A stretch of 45,182 nucleotides of DNA, taken from assembly GCA_017481065.1 (NCBI GenBank), contig JAFUPT010000054.1, positions 1 through 45,182 on the forward strand, read 5' to 3'. The stretch's first letter is position 1. Each line of letters starts with the position of its first letter. The notes under the pieces were generated by a model, which did no database searches, had not been told where the DNA came from, and saw only the letters and a program-made list of their open reading frames with translations. The stretch comes from Clostridia bacterium. GTDB lineage: Bacteria > Bacillota_A > Clostridia > Christensenellales > Aristaeellaceae. Shown here in pieces: positions 24,594 to 32,960 of the stretch. The position numbers and the translations under genes are program-made.

Positions 24594-25937
24594 TTATCCC
24601 ATCATGCTGCCGACCAGCGCGGCCACGGTTTCATTGGCGGAGGCCAGGCCGGAGATGATGTTCATCAGCAGCGGGTAACCTTCCGTGTAGAGCTGCTGAA
24701 TCGGCTCCTCGCTGAGGGATAGGATATCCACGGCATTGGCGCCGTCCATGGGCAGCCATCCGCCCTCCGGCACGCCGATGGCGATATCAGCGACCGCTTC
24801 ATAGACCATGTCGCCCTCCTGGAAGCTCGCGCCGGCCTCGCCCACACCGTTGAGGATTTCATAGTAGAAATTCATCATCACGTCATCGGCGACGATGCTG
24901 GCGTAGGCGCAGTCCGCGCCCTCGGTTTCACCGAAAGCCAGGTCCATGGACACGGTCTGGTCGTAGGACAGCAGGGACACCTGCCACAGGTCCGCGCCCT
25001 GCATGATCGGGGAATACACGCCGAAGAGCACGCCGTTATACTCGCCTTCGCCGCCCTCGGGAACGATGACGTAGCCATCCATGCCGTAGAATTCGCCGCT
25101 TTCATTCACTGCGGCCAGGGTGCAGCCGATGGTGAGTATTTCCTTGGCGGTATCGCCGTTGATTTCGCTGAGCATGAAGGTGATATCCATCGCGGTGGTG
25201 CCGGTGGCTTCATCCACGATGGTGGCCATGTACATATCGCCGCCGACCTGCACCTGGGCATTGTCCGCGCCCACACCGGTGGCTACAAGATTCATGGTCA
25301 TATCGGTTTCACTGATGGACACGCTGCCTTCCATGGTAATTGCGACTTCCATGGCGGCGTAGAGCTCCGCAAGCGTATTGTAACCGGTATCGGCCAGCAG
25401 CTGGGAAACGATCATGGGATGGCGGTCCAGGATGGCGATGATGCCGGTGTAGAGGGCGTCGGTCGCCTCGGCGGGAACATTGATGGAGTAATTCTGGTAG
25501 GCAACGCCCTCAATTTCCTCGATACCGAGATCGGTGATGGCGGCGTCCATTGCGGCGGACCACGCTTCCCACACGGCAATGAAATCCTGGACGTCCTGCT
25601 CGGTAATCATCATGCCCTGGAGCGCAGCAGTGAGCTCAGCCACATCGAGGCCATACACGCTGCTCAGGCCGGTGGCTGCCAGCAGCAGCTGGCTTTCATC
25701 CAGCGAAGCCATACCGCTGGCGATCTCCTCGCCGTTGCCGCCGAGGGTGAGGCGCAGGCCGAGCTGGTTCTCCAGCTTATCGATCGCGAGCTTCAGATCA
25801 ATGCCGGAAAGGTCAATGACCGTGCCATCGCTTCCACTGATAACGACATTGTTGATGGTAAGTTCCGTGCCCTCCGCAAACGCAGCTGCGCTGAGCAGCA
25901 TCACGGCGCAGAGGATGATAGCCAACAGTTTTTTCAT
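24594..25937 (-). CDS. Large secreted protein of unknown function
   Basis: A 447-residue protein with a classic signal peptide (MKKLLAIILCAVMLLSAAAFAEG). The mature part is acidic, rich in Ala, Met, Glu and Asp, and has alternating beta and helical stretches (NNVVISGSDGTVIDLSG; MTMNLVATGVGADNAQVQVGG). It has no cysteine pairs, anchor or catalytic motif that I recognise. The overall look resembles soluble secreted proteins often found with peptidoglycan-binding or solute-receptor proteins. AGGAGG lies 8 nt before the ATG. It is divergent from the giant repeat protein across a 249-nt gap. I do not recognise the family. Confidence 0.75.
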   Translation of the reverse strand: MKKLLAIILCAVMLLSAAAFAEGTELTINNVVISGSDGTVIDLSGIDLKLAIDKLENQLGLRLTLGGNGEEIASGMASLDESQLLLAATGLSSVYGLDVAELTAALQGMMITEQDVQDFIAVWEAWSAAMDAAITDLGIEEIEGVAYQNYSINVPAEATDALYTGIIAILDRHPMIVSQLLADTGYNTLAELYAAMEVAITMEGSVSISETDMTMNLVATGVGADNAQVQVGGDMYMATIVDEATGTTAMDITFMLSEINGDTAKEILTIGCTLAAVNESGEFYGMDGYVIVPEGGEGEYNGVLFGVYSPIMQGADLWQVSLLSYDQTVSMDLAFGETEGADCAYASIVADDVMMNFYYEILNGVGEAGASFQEGDMVYEAVADIAIGVPEGGWLPMDGANAVDILSLSEEPIQQLYTEGYPLLMNIISGLASANETVAALVGSMMG

Positions 25938-25967
25938 TTGTTTGTCCTCCTCTTGCTATGGTATAAT
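25938..25967 (+). promoter_or_regulatory. Possible promoter for the large peptidoglycan-binding protein gene
   Basis: TTGTTT (25938-25943), an 18-nt spacer, TATAAT (25962-25967); a second TATAAT lies at 25982-25987. Both predict a leader of about 190-215 nt that would contain the structured element at 26009-26123. Confidence 0.4.
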
Positions 25968-26008
25968 TCCCATATTTATAGTATAATATACCCGGTTCTA
26001 GTGAATTC

Positions 26009-26123
26009 GACGCAGCTTTTTTAAATTCCTGCGCTGGACATCGAAAAAACACATTTTGGCGGCTGGTAAGTTTTTCCAGCAGTTTTTTCGCAGGAATTGA
26101 AACCAAATTCAGATTTTTGCGTC
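26009..26123 (+). promoter_or_regulatory. Structured leader candidate upstream of the giant surface protein
   Basis: Three nested complementary arms: GACGCA/TGCGTC (26009-26014 and 26118-26123), AATTCCTGCG/CGCAGGAATT (26024-26033 and 26089-26098) and CTGGA/TCCAG (26034-26038 and 26075-26079). CCAGC at 26076-26080 can instead pair with GCTGG at 26062-26066, giving a hairpin followed by AGTTTTTT. No known riboswitch class was recognised. Confidence 0.4.
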
Positions 26124-26186
26124 CAAGTAGCATAAGGCTTTAGAGAAAGGCTTTGTTCCAGTTTTAATTTTGAAAGGGGAAACAAC

Positions 26187-29100
26187 ATGAAAAAGATCGG
26201 CTTACTGATCCTGATGCTGGCGCTGCTGCTCACAGCCACGCCGGCACTGGCCGCGGCCACCGCCGGACAGGGCGACATGGTGGCCCGCAACGGCGAGCTT
26301 GCCGCCTTTATGGATGGGAACGGAAACATCTATGTATCCGGCCTGGCCAAGCCTGTGAACACCACCCCGGCGGAGAACATTCTCTCCATCGATCCCTACC
26401 GCATCGTGTTCTTCGCAGAGGAGGAAAACGCGCTGATCGCCCTCGATCTCGATAGTTTTTCCGAATCTGTGATCTGCATCGGTGCGAAGGCCGCCTGCGT
26501 TGAAGGCGATGACGTATATTACATCGATTCCATCGAAACCAATGCCCTCAAGCATGCAGACCTGAGCACGGACGCCCCCCACACCACCCTCTTCCGTGCA
26601 CCGGAAGAGCTGGAGCGCATCTATGTGAGCGATGCGGGCGTGGTCGCCACCCTTGTGGACGGCGCGGGCGCTTACATCCAGGACGCCATTACCGGCAATT
26701 TTGTTCCCTTCAACGGCGATGTGGCTTCCGAGATCGCCAGCTTCGACGGCTTTGAAATCTACCTGACCGACACCCGGAACCTTTATATCCAGGAGGACGG
26801 CCTCGCCGCCGCAACCCTGGTGGATTCCACCGTGCAGGATTGGGCCGTGATCGGCGAAACCATCTACTACCTGAGCGGCAGCGCTTCCAACCTGACCCTC
26901 AAGAGCTATGATGTGGCAAACGGCCTGTGGAACATCATCCTGCGTCCCTCCGCCGATATGGAAGTGCAGCTGACCGCCAGCGAAAACGCGCTGTTCATGC
27001 TCTCCAAGGGCGGCACGATCTATTCCGTGGATGTGCGCGGCGGCATGCTGGTGGGCTTCGCCACCCTGCCCGCCCTCACCAGCTACGCGCTGGGCAACGG
27101 CAAGACCCTGGACAGCTACCGCATCGAGGCGGTGAGCGGCCAGCTGAACGTTTACGGCATTGTGAACGATGCAGATACCCTGCCCACCTTCACCTTCGTG
27201 GATTTCAGCAGCCAGATCGTGGAAGACAGCTCGAGCGAGCTGATGCTGCTGAGCGCATATGCCATCCAGGGCGAGAGCACCGTTTGGGACCTTTTGCAGC
27301 CTGCCGAGCAGTATTCCACCCTGCGCAAGGGCAGCCGCGGCGAGGCGGTATCCGCCATCCAGGAACCGCTCTCTGAACTGAACTACTACGATTACTACAT
27401 CGACGGCATCTTCGGCTGGCGCACCGAGCGGGCCATCCGCCTGCTGCAGGCGGACCTGGGCCTGACCATCAACGGCATTGCCGACGGCGATCTGCAGCGC
27501 GCCATCCTCTCCGGCAAGCTGGAGGCCTACGATCCCTACAAGGTGCTCGACCGCGGCGATCGCGGCTACCGCGTGCAGGAGATGCAGGAGCGACTGCGCG
27601 ACCTGGGCTACCTGGCAGACGACGCGGACGCCATCTTCGGTCCCCGCACCCAGACCGCTGTGGAGACTTTCCAGGAGGAAAACGGCCTCAGCGTGACCGG
27701 CGAGGCCGATTCCAAGACCCTGCAGAAGCTCTACTCCGACAGCGCCAACGCCTGCTCCAGCTACATTGAGCTGCGCCGCGGCGATACCGGCTACCGGGTT
27801 CGCGAGCTGAACCGCCGCCTGAAGGCCCTGTATTACCTCGAGGGCGAGGCGGGCTCCAGCTACAATTCCGCCACCTATTACGCCGTGCTCCGCTTCCAGC
27901 AGGAATACGGCCTCACCCAGACCGGCGTGGCCACCACCAAGGTGCAGCAGAGGCTGTTCAGCAAGAACGCGCCGGAATACAGCGGCTACATCACCCTGCA
28001 GCGCGGCGACGACAATGATCGCGTTGAGGAAATGCAGGACCGCCTGGCAGACCTGGGCTACCACGCAGGCCGCACCGACGGCTACTTCGATAAGGTGACC
28101 CGCGATTCCGTGAAGAAATTCCAGCGCGCCATCGGCGTGAAGGTGACCGGCATCGCAGACCCGGAAACCCTGGAAGCCCTGTTCAGCAAGAACGCTCCCG
28201 AATACCGCGAGCCGGAGAAGATCAGCCCGCCCATCATCGAGCTGAGCGCCTACTCCAAGTTTGAGGACAGCATCTTCTTCATCGCCGACAGCGCCACCAC
28301 TGACGGCGGCGTGACCGTATCCTGGTATGCCGATGGCGATGTGGCGAGCTACGATGTGCGCATCACCGATGACCGCGGCAATGTATACCTGGATGAAACC
28401 AACCGCACCCCGGACCAAACCATCGCCAGCATCCCGGTGACCAGCCTCGACGCTGAGCGCACCTATTCCATCACCGTAACCGCCTATCCCATCGATATCG
28501 AGGGCGATGATCCCGCCCAGGCCAGCATCCGCTTCGTGCGCGTGCTGGAGGAGCCGGAACCGGACGAGGATGAAATCGGCATGATCGGCAAGCTGATCAT
28601 CACCCCCGTAGGCGACAACATCTCCCGCGAAAACGGCGTATACCAGATTCCGGGCGAAGTGCTCAGCTTCATCTGGAGCGCAGACGGCTCCGTGGCGGGC
28701 TATGATTTCGTGCTCACCGATGCGGATGACAACGTATTCATCAGCAACAGCGGCATTTCCGAGCGCCAGGAGGCCCATCTGAACGCCGGGGAGCTGGATC
28801 CCAGCAGGACCTATGTGCTGACTGTGTACGCCATTCCCACCAACGGCGGTTATGAAGACGCCACCACCGGCTCCATCTCCTTCCAGCTGAAGGCTGTGGA
28901 ACCGGAAGTGACTCCCGAGCCCACCCAGGAACCCGTGATTCCGGATTCCCCGGACGGCACCCCCGAGGAGCCGGACACCAGCGAGGAACCGGTGATCACC
29001 CCCGAACCCACCGTTGAACCCACCATCGAGCCCATCGTGACCCCGGAACCCACCGAGGAACCCGCCGTCACCGAGGAGCCCACCGTTGAACCCGAACTGC

Positions 29101-30032
29101 CCGAAGTCGGCGTGCCGCAGCTCTCCGTTGCGCCCTACGCCGCCGTGCGCGAAACCACCGTGGACATGGGCGACGGCGTGACTGCCGATGTGCTGCTCTA
29201 CGAAATCTACGAGGGCGACATGATGCTCAGCTGGACCGCCGATAATGCGGACGTATACGATGTGGTGATTCTCGACGCCGCCAACGAAACCGTTGTGGCT
29301 CAGACCATGGAGGCCGACCACGCAGGCATCAATTCCAGTGTGATGCGCCCCGGTGAGGTTTACACCCTGCAGGTGACTGCCTTCTCCAGCCAGAACGCTG
29401 TTTCCGCTGAGACCGCGATCCTCTGCTTCATGCTTCCTGCTGAGGAAGAAGCCATCGAGCCGGTGACCGAAGAGGAACCCGCTGAGGAAAATGTCTATGC
29501 GGAAGAGTATGTAGAAACGCCTGTTGAAGAGGAAATCTACGAAGAAGAATATGTAGAGGAACCTGTTCAGGAGGAAGTCTACGAGGAAGAATATGTAGAG
29601 GAACCTGTTGAAGAGGAAGTCTACGAGGAAGAATATGTGGAGGAACCTGTTGAAGAGGAAGTCTACGAGGAAGAATATGTGGAGGAACCTGTTCAGGAGG
29701 AAGTCTACGAGGAAGAGCCCGTTGAAGAAGGCTACTATCCCACCGATGATCCCAGCGCATGGGACAGCGTGATCGGCATGGATTCCGATCCCGAGGCCAT
29801 CAAGGTGATCCAGGAGCGGCTGGTGGAGTGGATGTGGCTGTTTGAGGGCGACTTCGAGGAAGGCGTGCTGGACGATGCGACCGCAGAAGCCATCGCCGCA
29901 TTCCAGGGCGTGTGCGCCGAGTATGGACTGAACCTGGAACCCATCGACCTCGATTCCCCGATGATCGAAACCGATACCCTGTGGCTGCTGTTCAACGCAG
30001 ACGGCATGGAGATCGTGAATCCTTACGTTTAA
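26187..30032 (+). CDS. Giant secreted protein: propeller-like, peptidoglycan-binding, Fn3 and repeat domains
   Basis: A 1281-residue protein. Signal peptide (1-24, ending ALAAA). Residues about 30-370 are repetitive beta strands like a propeller (for example AALDLDSF, GLWNIILRPS). Four PG_binding_1 modules at about 375-670, two ending in LFSKNAPEY. Three Fn3-like domains at about 690-780, 815-905 and 975-1075, the third preceded by a Pro/Glu/Thr linker of EPT-type repeats. A Glu/Tyr/Val tandem repeat at 1115-1175, then a final domain (1190-1281) with PG-binding-like helices. No transmembrane anchor. It probably binds the cell wall through several modules. AAAGGGGA lies 6 nt before the ATG. 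Confidence 0.88.
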   Translation: MKKIGLLILMLALLLTATPALAAATAGQGDMVARNGELAAFMDGNGNIYVSGLAKPVNTTPAENILSIDPYRIVFFAEEENALIALDLDSFSESVICIGAKAACVEGDDVYYIDSIETNALKHADLSTDAPHTTLFRAPEELERIYVSDAGVVATLVDGAGAYIQDAITGNFVPFNGDVASEIASFDGFEIYLTDTRNLYIQEDGLAAATLVDSTVQDWAVIGETIYYLSGSASNLTLKSYDVANGLWNIILRPSADMEVQLTASENALFMLSKGGTIYSVDVRGGMLVGFATLPALTSYALGNGKTLDSYRIEAVSGQLNVYGIVNDADTLPTFTFVDFSSQIVEDSSSELMLLSAYAIQGESTVWDLLQPAEQYSTLRKGSRGEAVSAIQEPLSELNYYDYYIDGIFGWRTERAIRLLQADLGLTINGIADGDLQRAILSGKLEAYDPYKVLDRGDRGYRVQEMQERLRDLGYLADDADAIFGPRTQTAVETFQEENGLSVTGEADSKTLQKLYSDSANACSSYIELRRGDTGYRVRELNRRLKALYYLEGEAGSSYNSATYYAVLRFQQEYGLTQTGVATTKVQQRLFSKNAPEYSGYITLQRGDDNDRVEEMQDRLADLGYHAGRTDGYFDKVTRDSVKKFQRAIGVKVTGIADPETLEALFSKNAPEYREPEKISPPIIELSAYSKFEDSIFFIADSATTDGGVTVSWYADGDVASYDVRITDDRGNVYLDETNRTPDQTIASIPVTSLDAERTYSITVTAYPIDIEGDDPAQASIRFVRVLEEPEPDEDEIGMIGKLIITPVGDNISRENGVYQIPGEVLSFIWSADGSVAGYDFVLTDADDNVFISNSGISERQEAHLNAGELDPSRTYVLTVYAIPTNGGYEDATTGSISFQLKAVEPEVTPEPTQEPVIPDSPDGTPEEPDTSEEPVITPEPTVEPTIEPIVTPEPTEEPAVTEEPTVEPELPEVGVPQLSVAPYAAVRETTVDMGDGVTADVLLYEIYEGDMMLSWTADNADVYDVVILDAANETVVAQTMEADHAGINSSVMRPGEVYTLQVTAFSSQNAVSAETAILCFMLPAEEEAIEPVTEEEPAEENVYAEEYVETPVEEEIYEEEYVEEPVQEEVYEEEYVEEPVEEEVYEEEYVEEPVEEEVYEEEYVEEPVQEEVYEEEPVEEGYYPTDDPSAWDSVIGMDSDPEAIKVIQERLVEWMWLFEGDFEEGVLDDATAEAIAAFQGVCAEYGLNLEPIDLDSPMIETDTLWLLFNADGMEIVNPYV
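29529..29720 (+). repeat. 42-bp in-frame tandem repeat (14 residues)
   Basis: Four full copies (from 29529, 29571, 29613 and 29655) and a partial fifth encode EE(V/I)YEEEYVEEPV(E/Q). Copies are nearly identical in DNA, which implies recent slippage or homogenisation. The resulting tract is strongly acidic with regularly spaced tyrosines. Confidence 0.92.
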
Positions 30033-30094
30033 ACATATTGGGGACTCTGTCTCCGAGCCCTGCCAGGGGAAATGATTTCCCCTGGCCCCCTATA

Positions 30095-30121
30095 AAAAAG
30101 GCACGCAAAGCGTGCCTTTTT
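30095..30121. terminator. Terminator of the giant surface protein gene
   Basis: AAAAAGGCACGC / GCGTGCCTTTTT with an AAA loop. It carries the same stem as 9192-9219; its left flank (30035-30093) matches the right flank there in inverted orientation. Confidence 0.9.
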
Positions 30122-30147
30122 GATTTACAGAAATGGTGGCTGTATAC

Positions 30148-30179
30148 AAAAAATCGATCCCGCTCCGGGATCGATTTTT
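30148..30179. terminator. Bidirectional terminator facing larC
   Basis: Six A, TCGATCCCG / CGGGATCGA with a CTC loop, five T. A short terminator-flank repeat follows at 30181-30212. Confidence 0.9.
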
Positions 30180-30217
30180 ATACTGAGGGTGCCAAGGGGC
30201 GAAACAGCGTCCCTGCA

Positions 30218-31435
30218 TTATACCTCCCGTATAACATCCGCCAGCGGTACCCCGGCCTTGCGGGCAGTTTCCGCCGCAGATTCATACTCCGGCTTGCGCT
30301 TGGAAACGCCGAAGCCGGATGCGGTTTTGACCTCCACATCGCCGTAAGAGGTATGCGCAGTTTCGCTGGAGCGGTCGAGGATGCATCTCTCCATCTCGCA
30401 GAAGCGCACGCCGAGGGTGGTGGTGTGGCGCAGGATGAGCCGGGCCATCCTCTCCCTGTCCCCGGGGCGGCAGATGCAGCTGAGCTTCACTGCCGGGCGG
30501 CCCTTCTTCATCTGGATCGCCGTGGTGTAGACGTCCAGCGCGCCCTGCTCCATCAAGGTTTCGGCTGCAAAGGCGATGGCTTCGCCAGTCATGTCGTCGA
30601 GGTTGCAGGAGATTTCTACGATGCTGTCGCTCCCTCCCCCATCTTCGCCGATCATCACCCGCACGCAGTTGGCGGTTTCAAATTCCTTCATGCCCATACC
30701 GCAGCCGATTTTCTGCACCTGCATGGCGGGCATCCAGCCGTATTCCGTGGCAAAATACTTGAGCAGCGCTGCCCCGGTGGGCGTGAGCAGCTCGCCCCGA
30801 ATGCGCCCCGCCTGGCAGGGCATGCCCTGCAAAAGGTAGGCGGTGGCGGGCGCAGGCACCGGCACAATGCCATGCATGCAGCGCACTTCGCCGAAGCCCG
30901 TGGTAACCGGGGAGACCACCACGCGGCCGGGGGCAAGCAGGTGCATCAGCAGGCAGACTGCAGAGACGTCCGTCACCGCATCCATCATACCCACCTCATG
31001 GAAATGAATCTGGGTTACATCGCAGCCGTGGGCATGGGCTTCCGCTTCGGCGATGAGGGCGTACACGCCCAGCACATCCTTCTTCACCGCATCCGGGAGA
31101 TCCAGATGGGACACGATGTGCTCCACATCATGGAGCCCGGCATGGTGGTGGTGATGATGATGGTGCTCGTGATGGTGCGCGTGGTCGTGTCCATGCCCGT
31201 GGTCGTGGGGATGCACATCGTCGCTGATTTCCTCCTCATCCCCGATTTTTACGGAGACATGGGTGCCCCGCACGCCGCAGCTGTTTTTTTCCATGCGCTC
31301 CATGCGCATGCCGGGCACGCCGATGGAATTCATCCGGGCAACGAAGGCATCCGGATCGGGCAGGAGTTCCATGAGCGCCGCAGTGAGCATATCCCCCGCC
31401 GCGCCCATATTGCATTCGATATAAAGGGTTTTCAT
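30218..31435 (-). CDS. larC: Nickel insertase for the pincer cofactor (LarC)
   Basis: A 405-residue enzyme that inserts nickel into the pyridinium-dithiocarboxylate cofactor using CTP. The start MKTLYIECNMGAAGDMLTAAL matches the LarC N-terminus. A histidine-rich insert (17 His in 24 residues, 75-98) is followed by QIHFHEVGMMDAVTDV (near 142) and LLTPTGAALLKY. The C-terminal half has GCGMGMKEFETANCVRVMIGE and VEISCNLDDMTGEAIAFA. It is one uninterrupted frame, whereas in Lactiplantibacillus plantarum larC needs a programmed frameshift. The start overlaps the larB stop by 4 nt. Confidence 0.96.
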   Translation of the reverse strand: MKTLYIECNMGAAGDMLTAALMELLPDPDAFVARMNSIGVPGMRMERMEKNSCGVRGTHVSVKIGDEEEISDDVHPHDHGHGHDHAHHHEHHHHHHHHAGLHDVEHIVSHLDLPDAVKKDVLGVYALIAEAEAHAHGCDVTQIHFHEVGMMDAVTDVSAVCLLMHLLAPGRVVVSPVTTGFGEVRCMHGIVPVPAPATAYLLQGMPCQAGRIRGELLTPTGAALLKYFATEYGWMPAMQVQKIGCGMGMKEFETANCVRVMIGEDGGGSDSIVEISCNLDDMTGEAIAFAAETLMEQGALDVYTTAIQMKKGRPAVKLSCICRPGDRERMARLILRHTTTLGVRFCEMERCILDRSSETAHTSYGDVEVKTASGFGVSKRKPEYESAAETARKAGVPLADVIREV

Positions 31436-32190
31436 TCTTTGATGCTCTCCATTTGGTTGATGGTGTGGGCCAGGTAGCCCGCGCCGAAGCCATTATCGAT
31501 GTTCACCACGCTGACCCCGCTGGAGCAGGAATTCAGCATGGACAAAAGCGCGGAAACGCCGCCGAAGCTGGCTCCATAGCCCACGCTGGTGGGCACGGCG
31601 ATCACCGGGCAATCCACCAGGCCGCCGACCACGCTGGCCAGCGCGCCCTCCATGCCCGCGACGGCGATCACCACCCGGGCCTTGCTGAGCACTTCCATAT
31701 TGCCCAGCAGGCGGTGGATGCCGGCCACGCCCACATCGTAGAGGCGCACGACCCTGCTTCCGAGGTTTTCGGCGGTCAATGCCGCTTCCTCGCACACGGG
31801 CATATCGCTGGTACCGCCGCTGGCCACCACCACGCAGCCCCGCTGGGGACGGGGATTGCGCTTGGCAATGCCGATGCGGCTGAGGGGATCATAAAATAGG
31901 GGAATTTCCTTCCCCACGAATTCTGCGGCGTCGGGATGCATGCGGGTAATGAGGATGTTTTCATCGCCATTTGCGATCATCGCCTGGCAGATGGACAGGA
32001 TTTGCCCGGGAGTTTTGCTTGCCCCGTAAATCACCTCGCCCACGCCCTGGCGCACTGCACGGTGATGATCGATGCGGGCGCAGCCGATATCCTCAAAGGG
32101 TGCCTGCTTGAGATAGGCCAGCATATCCTCCGGGCTGAGGCTGCCATCGGCCACCTGCCGGAGTGCGTTAAGCATTTCCTGCTTGTTCAT
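31432..32190 (-). CDS. larB: Pyridinium-3,5-biscarboxylate mononucleotide synthase (LarB)
   Basis: A 252-residue, PurE-like enzyme that carboxylates and hydrolyses nicotinate adenine dinucleotide, releasing AMP, as the first pincer-cofactor step. Evidence: IGCARIDHHRAVRQGVGEVIYGASKTP near 35, the PurE-like VVVASGGTSDMPVCEEAALTAE near 121, AGMEGALASVVGGL near 177, and PVIAVPTSVGYGASFGG near 195. AAAGGGAA lies upstream of the ATG, which overlaps the larE stop (ATGA). Product passes to LarE. Confidence 0.96.
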   Translation of the reverse strand: MNKQEMLNALRQVADGSLSPEDMLAYLKQAPFEDIGCARIDHHRAVRQGVGEVIYGASKTPGQILSICQAMIANGDENILITRMHPDAAEFVGKEIPLFYDPLSRIGIAKRNPRPQRGCVVVASGGTSDMPVCEEAALTAENLGSRVVRLYDVGVAGIHRLLGNMEVLSKARVVIAVAGMEGALASVVGGLVDCPVIAVPTSVGYGASFGGVSALLSMLNSCSSGVSVVNIDNGFGAGYLAHTINQMESIKE

Positions 32191-32960
32191 AGTTCCATTC
32201 CCTTTCTTGTGCGCAGGTTCAGGGTGATTTCCCCGAAATCCGCCTCCAGCGCGGCGAGGATGGCCTGCCGCCTTTCAAGGAGAAGGGGCAGCTGTTCCTC
32301 CGTAATTTCCAGCCGGGCGGCATTTCCCGCCATGCGCAGGCGAAAATCCGAAAAACCTAGGCGGGCGAGGGCCGCTTCCCCGCGCTCGATCTTTTGAAGC
32401 GCCTGCGCCTTGATCTCCCTCCCAGCCGGGATGCGGGTGGCAAGGCAGGCGTAGGCGGGCTTATTCCATGTAAAGAGCCCGGCTTCGCGGGAGAGGCGGC
32501 GGACATCTGCCTTGGCAATGCCGCAGAGCCGCAGCGGCGAGAGCACCTGCATCTCCTCGAGGGCGCGCATGCCGGGGCGGTCGGAGGAATCATCGGAGGC
32601 GTTGGTTCCATCGATTATGCAGCTGTATCCATCTTCCCGGGCCGCCTCAAGGATTGCCGAGAAGATGCGCTGTTTGCAGAAATAGCAGCGGTTCGCGGGA
32701 TTTTTGCGCACGGTTTCATCCGCGAGCACATCCAAATCAAATACCCGCATCTCCGCGCCCAGTTCTCCTGCGAGGCGCTGGGCGTCCTCCAATTCAAAGG
32801 CGGGCTGGAACTGGCTGCACACATAGTAGGCCCGCACATCCGCACCGCAGGCGATAGCGGCGTAAAGCAGGTAGGCCGAATCGCAGCCGCCGGAGAAGGC
32901 CAGCGCGATCTTCGGATGCGCGGCAAAGAAGGCCCGCAGGGCTTCAGGTACATGTTTCAC
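32187..32960 (-). CDS. larE: Sulfur transferase of pincer cofactor synthesis (LarE)
   Basis: A 257-residue PP-loop ATP pyrophosphatase that adenylates the LarB product and adds sulfur. The PP-loop is AFSGGCDSAYL (residues 21-31; V is usual where Cys26 sits). Three cysteines can be seen at 92, 95 (NRCYFCK) and 172 (PAYACLATRIPAG). The last corresponds to the sacrificial Cys of the Lactiplantibacillus enzyme; having all three suggests the iron-sulphur-cluster type that recycles sulfur. The GTG start, with GGAGG 7 nt upstream, overlaps the CYTH gene stop (GTGA). Confidence 0.94.
   Translation of the reverse strand: MKHVPEALRAFFAAHPKIALAFSGGCDSAYLLYAAIACGADVRAYYVCSQFQPAFELEDAQRLAGELGAEMRVFDLDVLADETVRKNPANRCYFCKQRIFSAILEAAREDGYSCIIDGTNASDDSSDRPGMRALEEMQVLSPLRLCGIAKADVRRLSREAGLFTWNKPAYACLATRIPAGREIKAQALQKIERGEAALARLGFSDFRLRMAGNAARLEITEEQLPLLLERRQAILAALEADFGEITLNLRTRKGMEL

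Noticed and set aside
26105..26186. Possible c-di-GMP or preQ1 riboswitch before the giant gene
   Set aside because: AGCATAAGGC and GAAAGGC look suggestive, but none of the conserved core motifs I know are in place.
26202..29321. A 1039-residue open frame antisense to the giant surface protein
   Set aside because: It is the mirror of a GC-rich gene with few A/T-ending codons, its product is His/Ala/Gly/Val-rich low-complexity sequence, and it has no ribosome binding site. The plus-strand gene has clear domains.
31140..31210. The CAC/CAT-rich tract in larC as a CRISPR-like or satellite repeat
   Set aside because: It is in-frame His coding sequence within a conserved gene, not a spacer array.
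29912..31477. A 521-residue frame running through the larC terminator region
   Set aside because: It crosses two terminators and the antisense of larC and has no start site.
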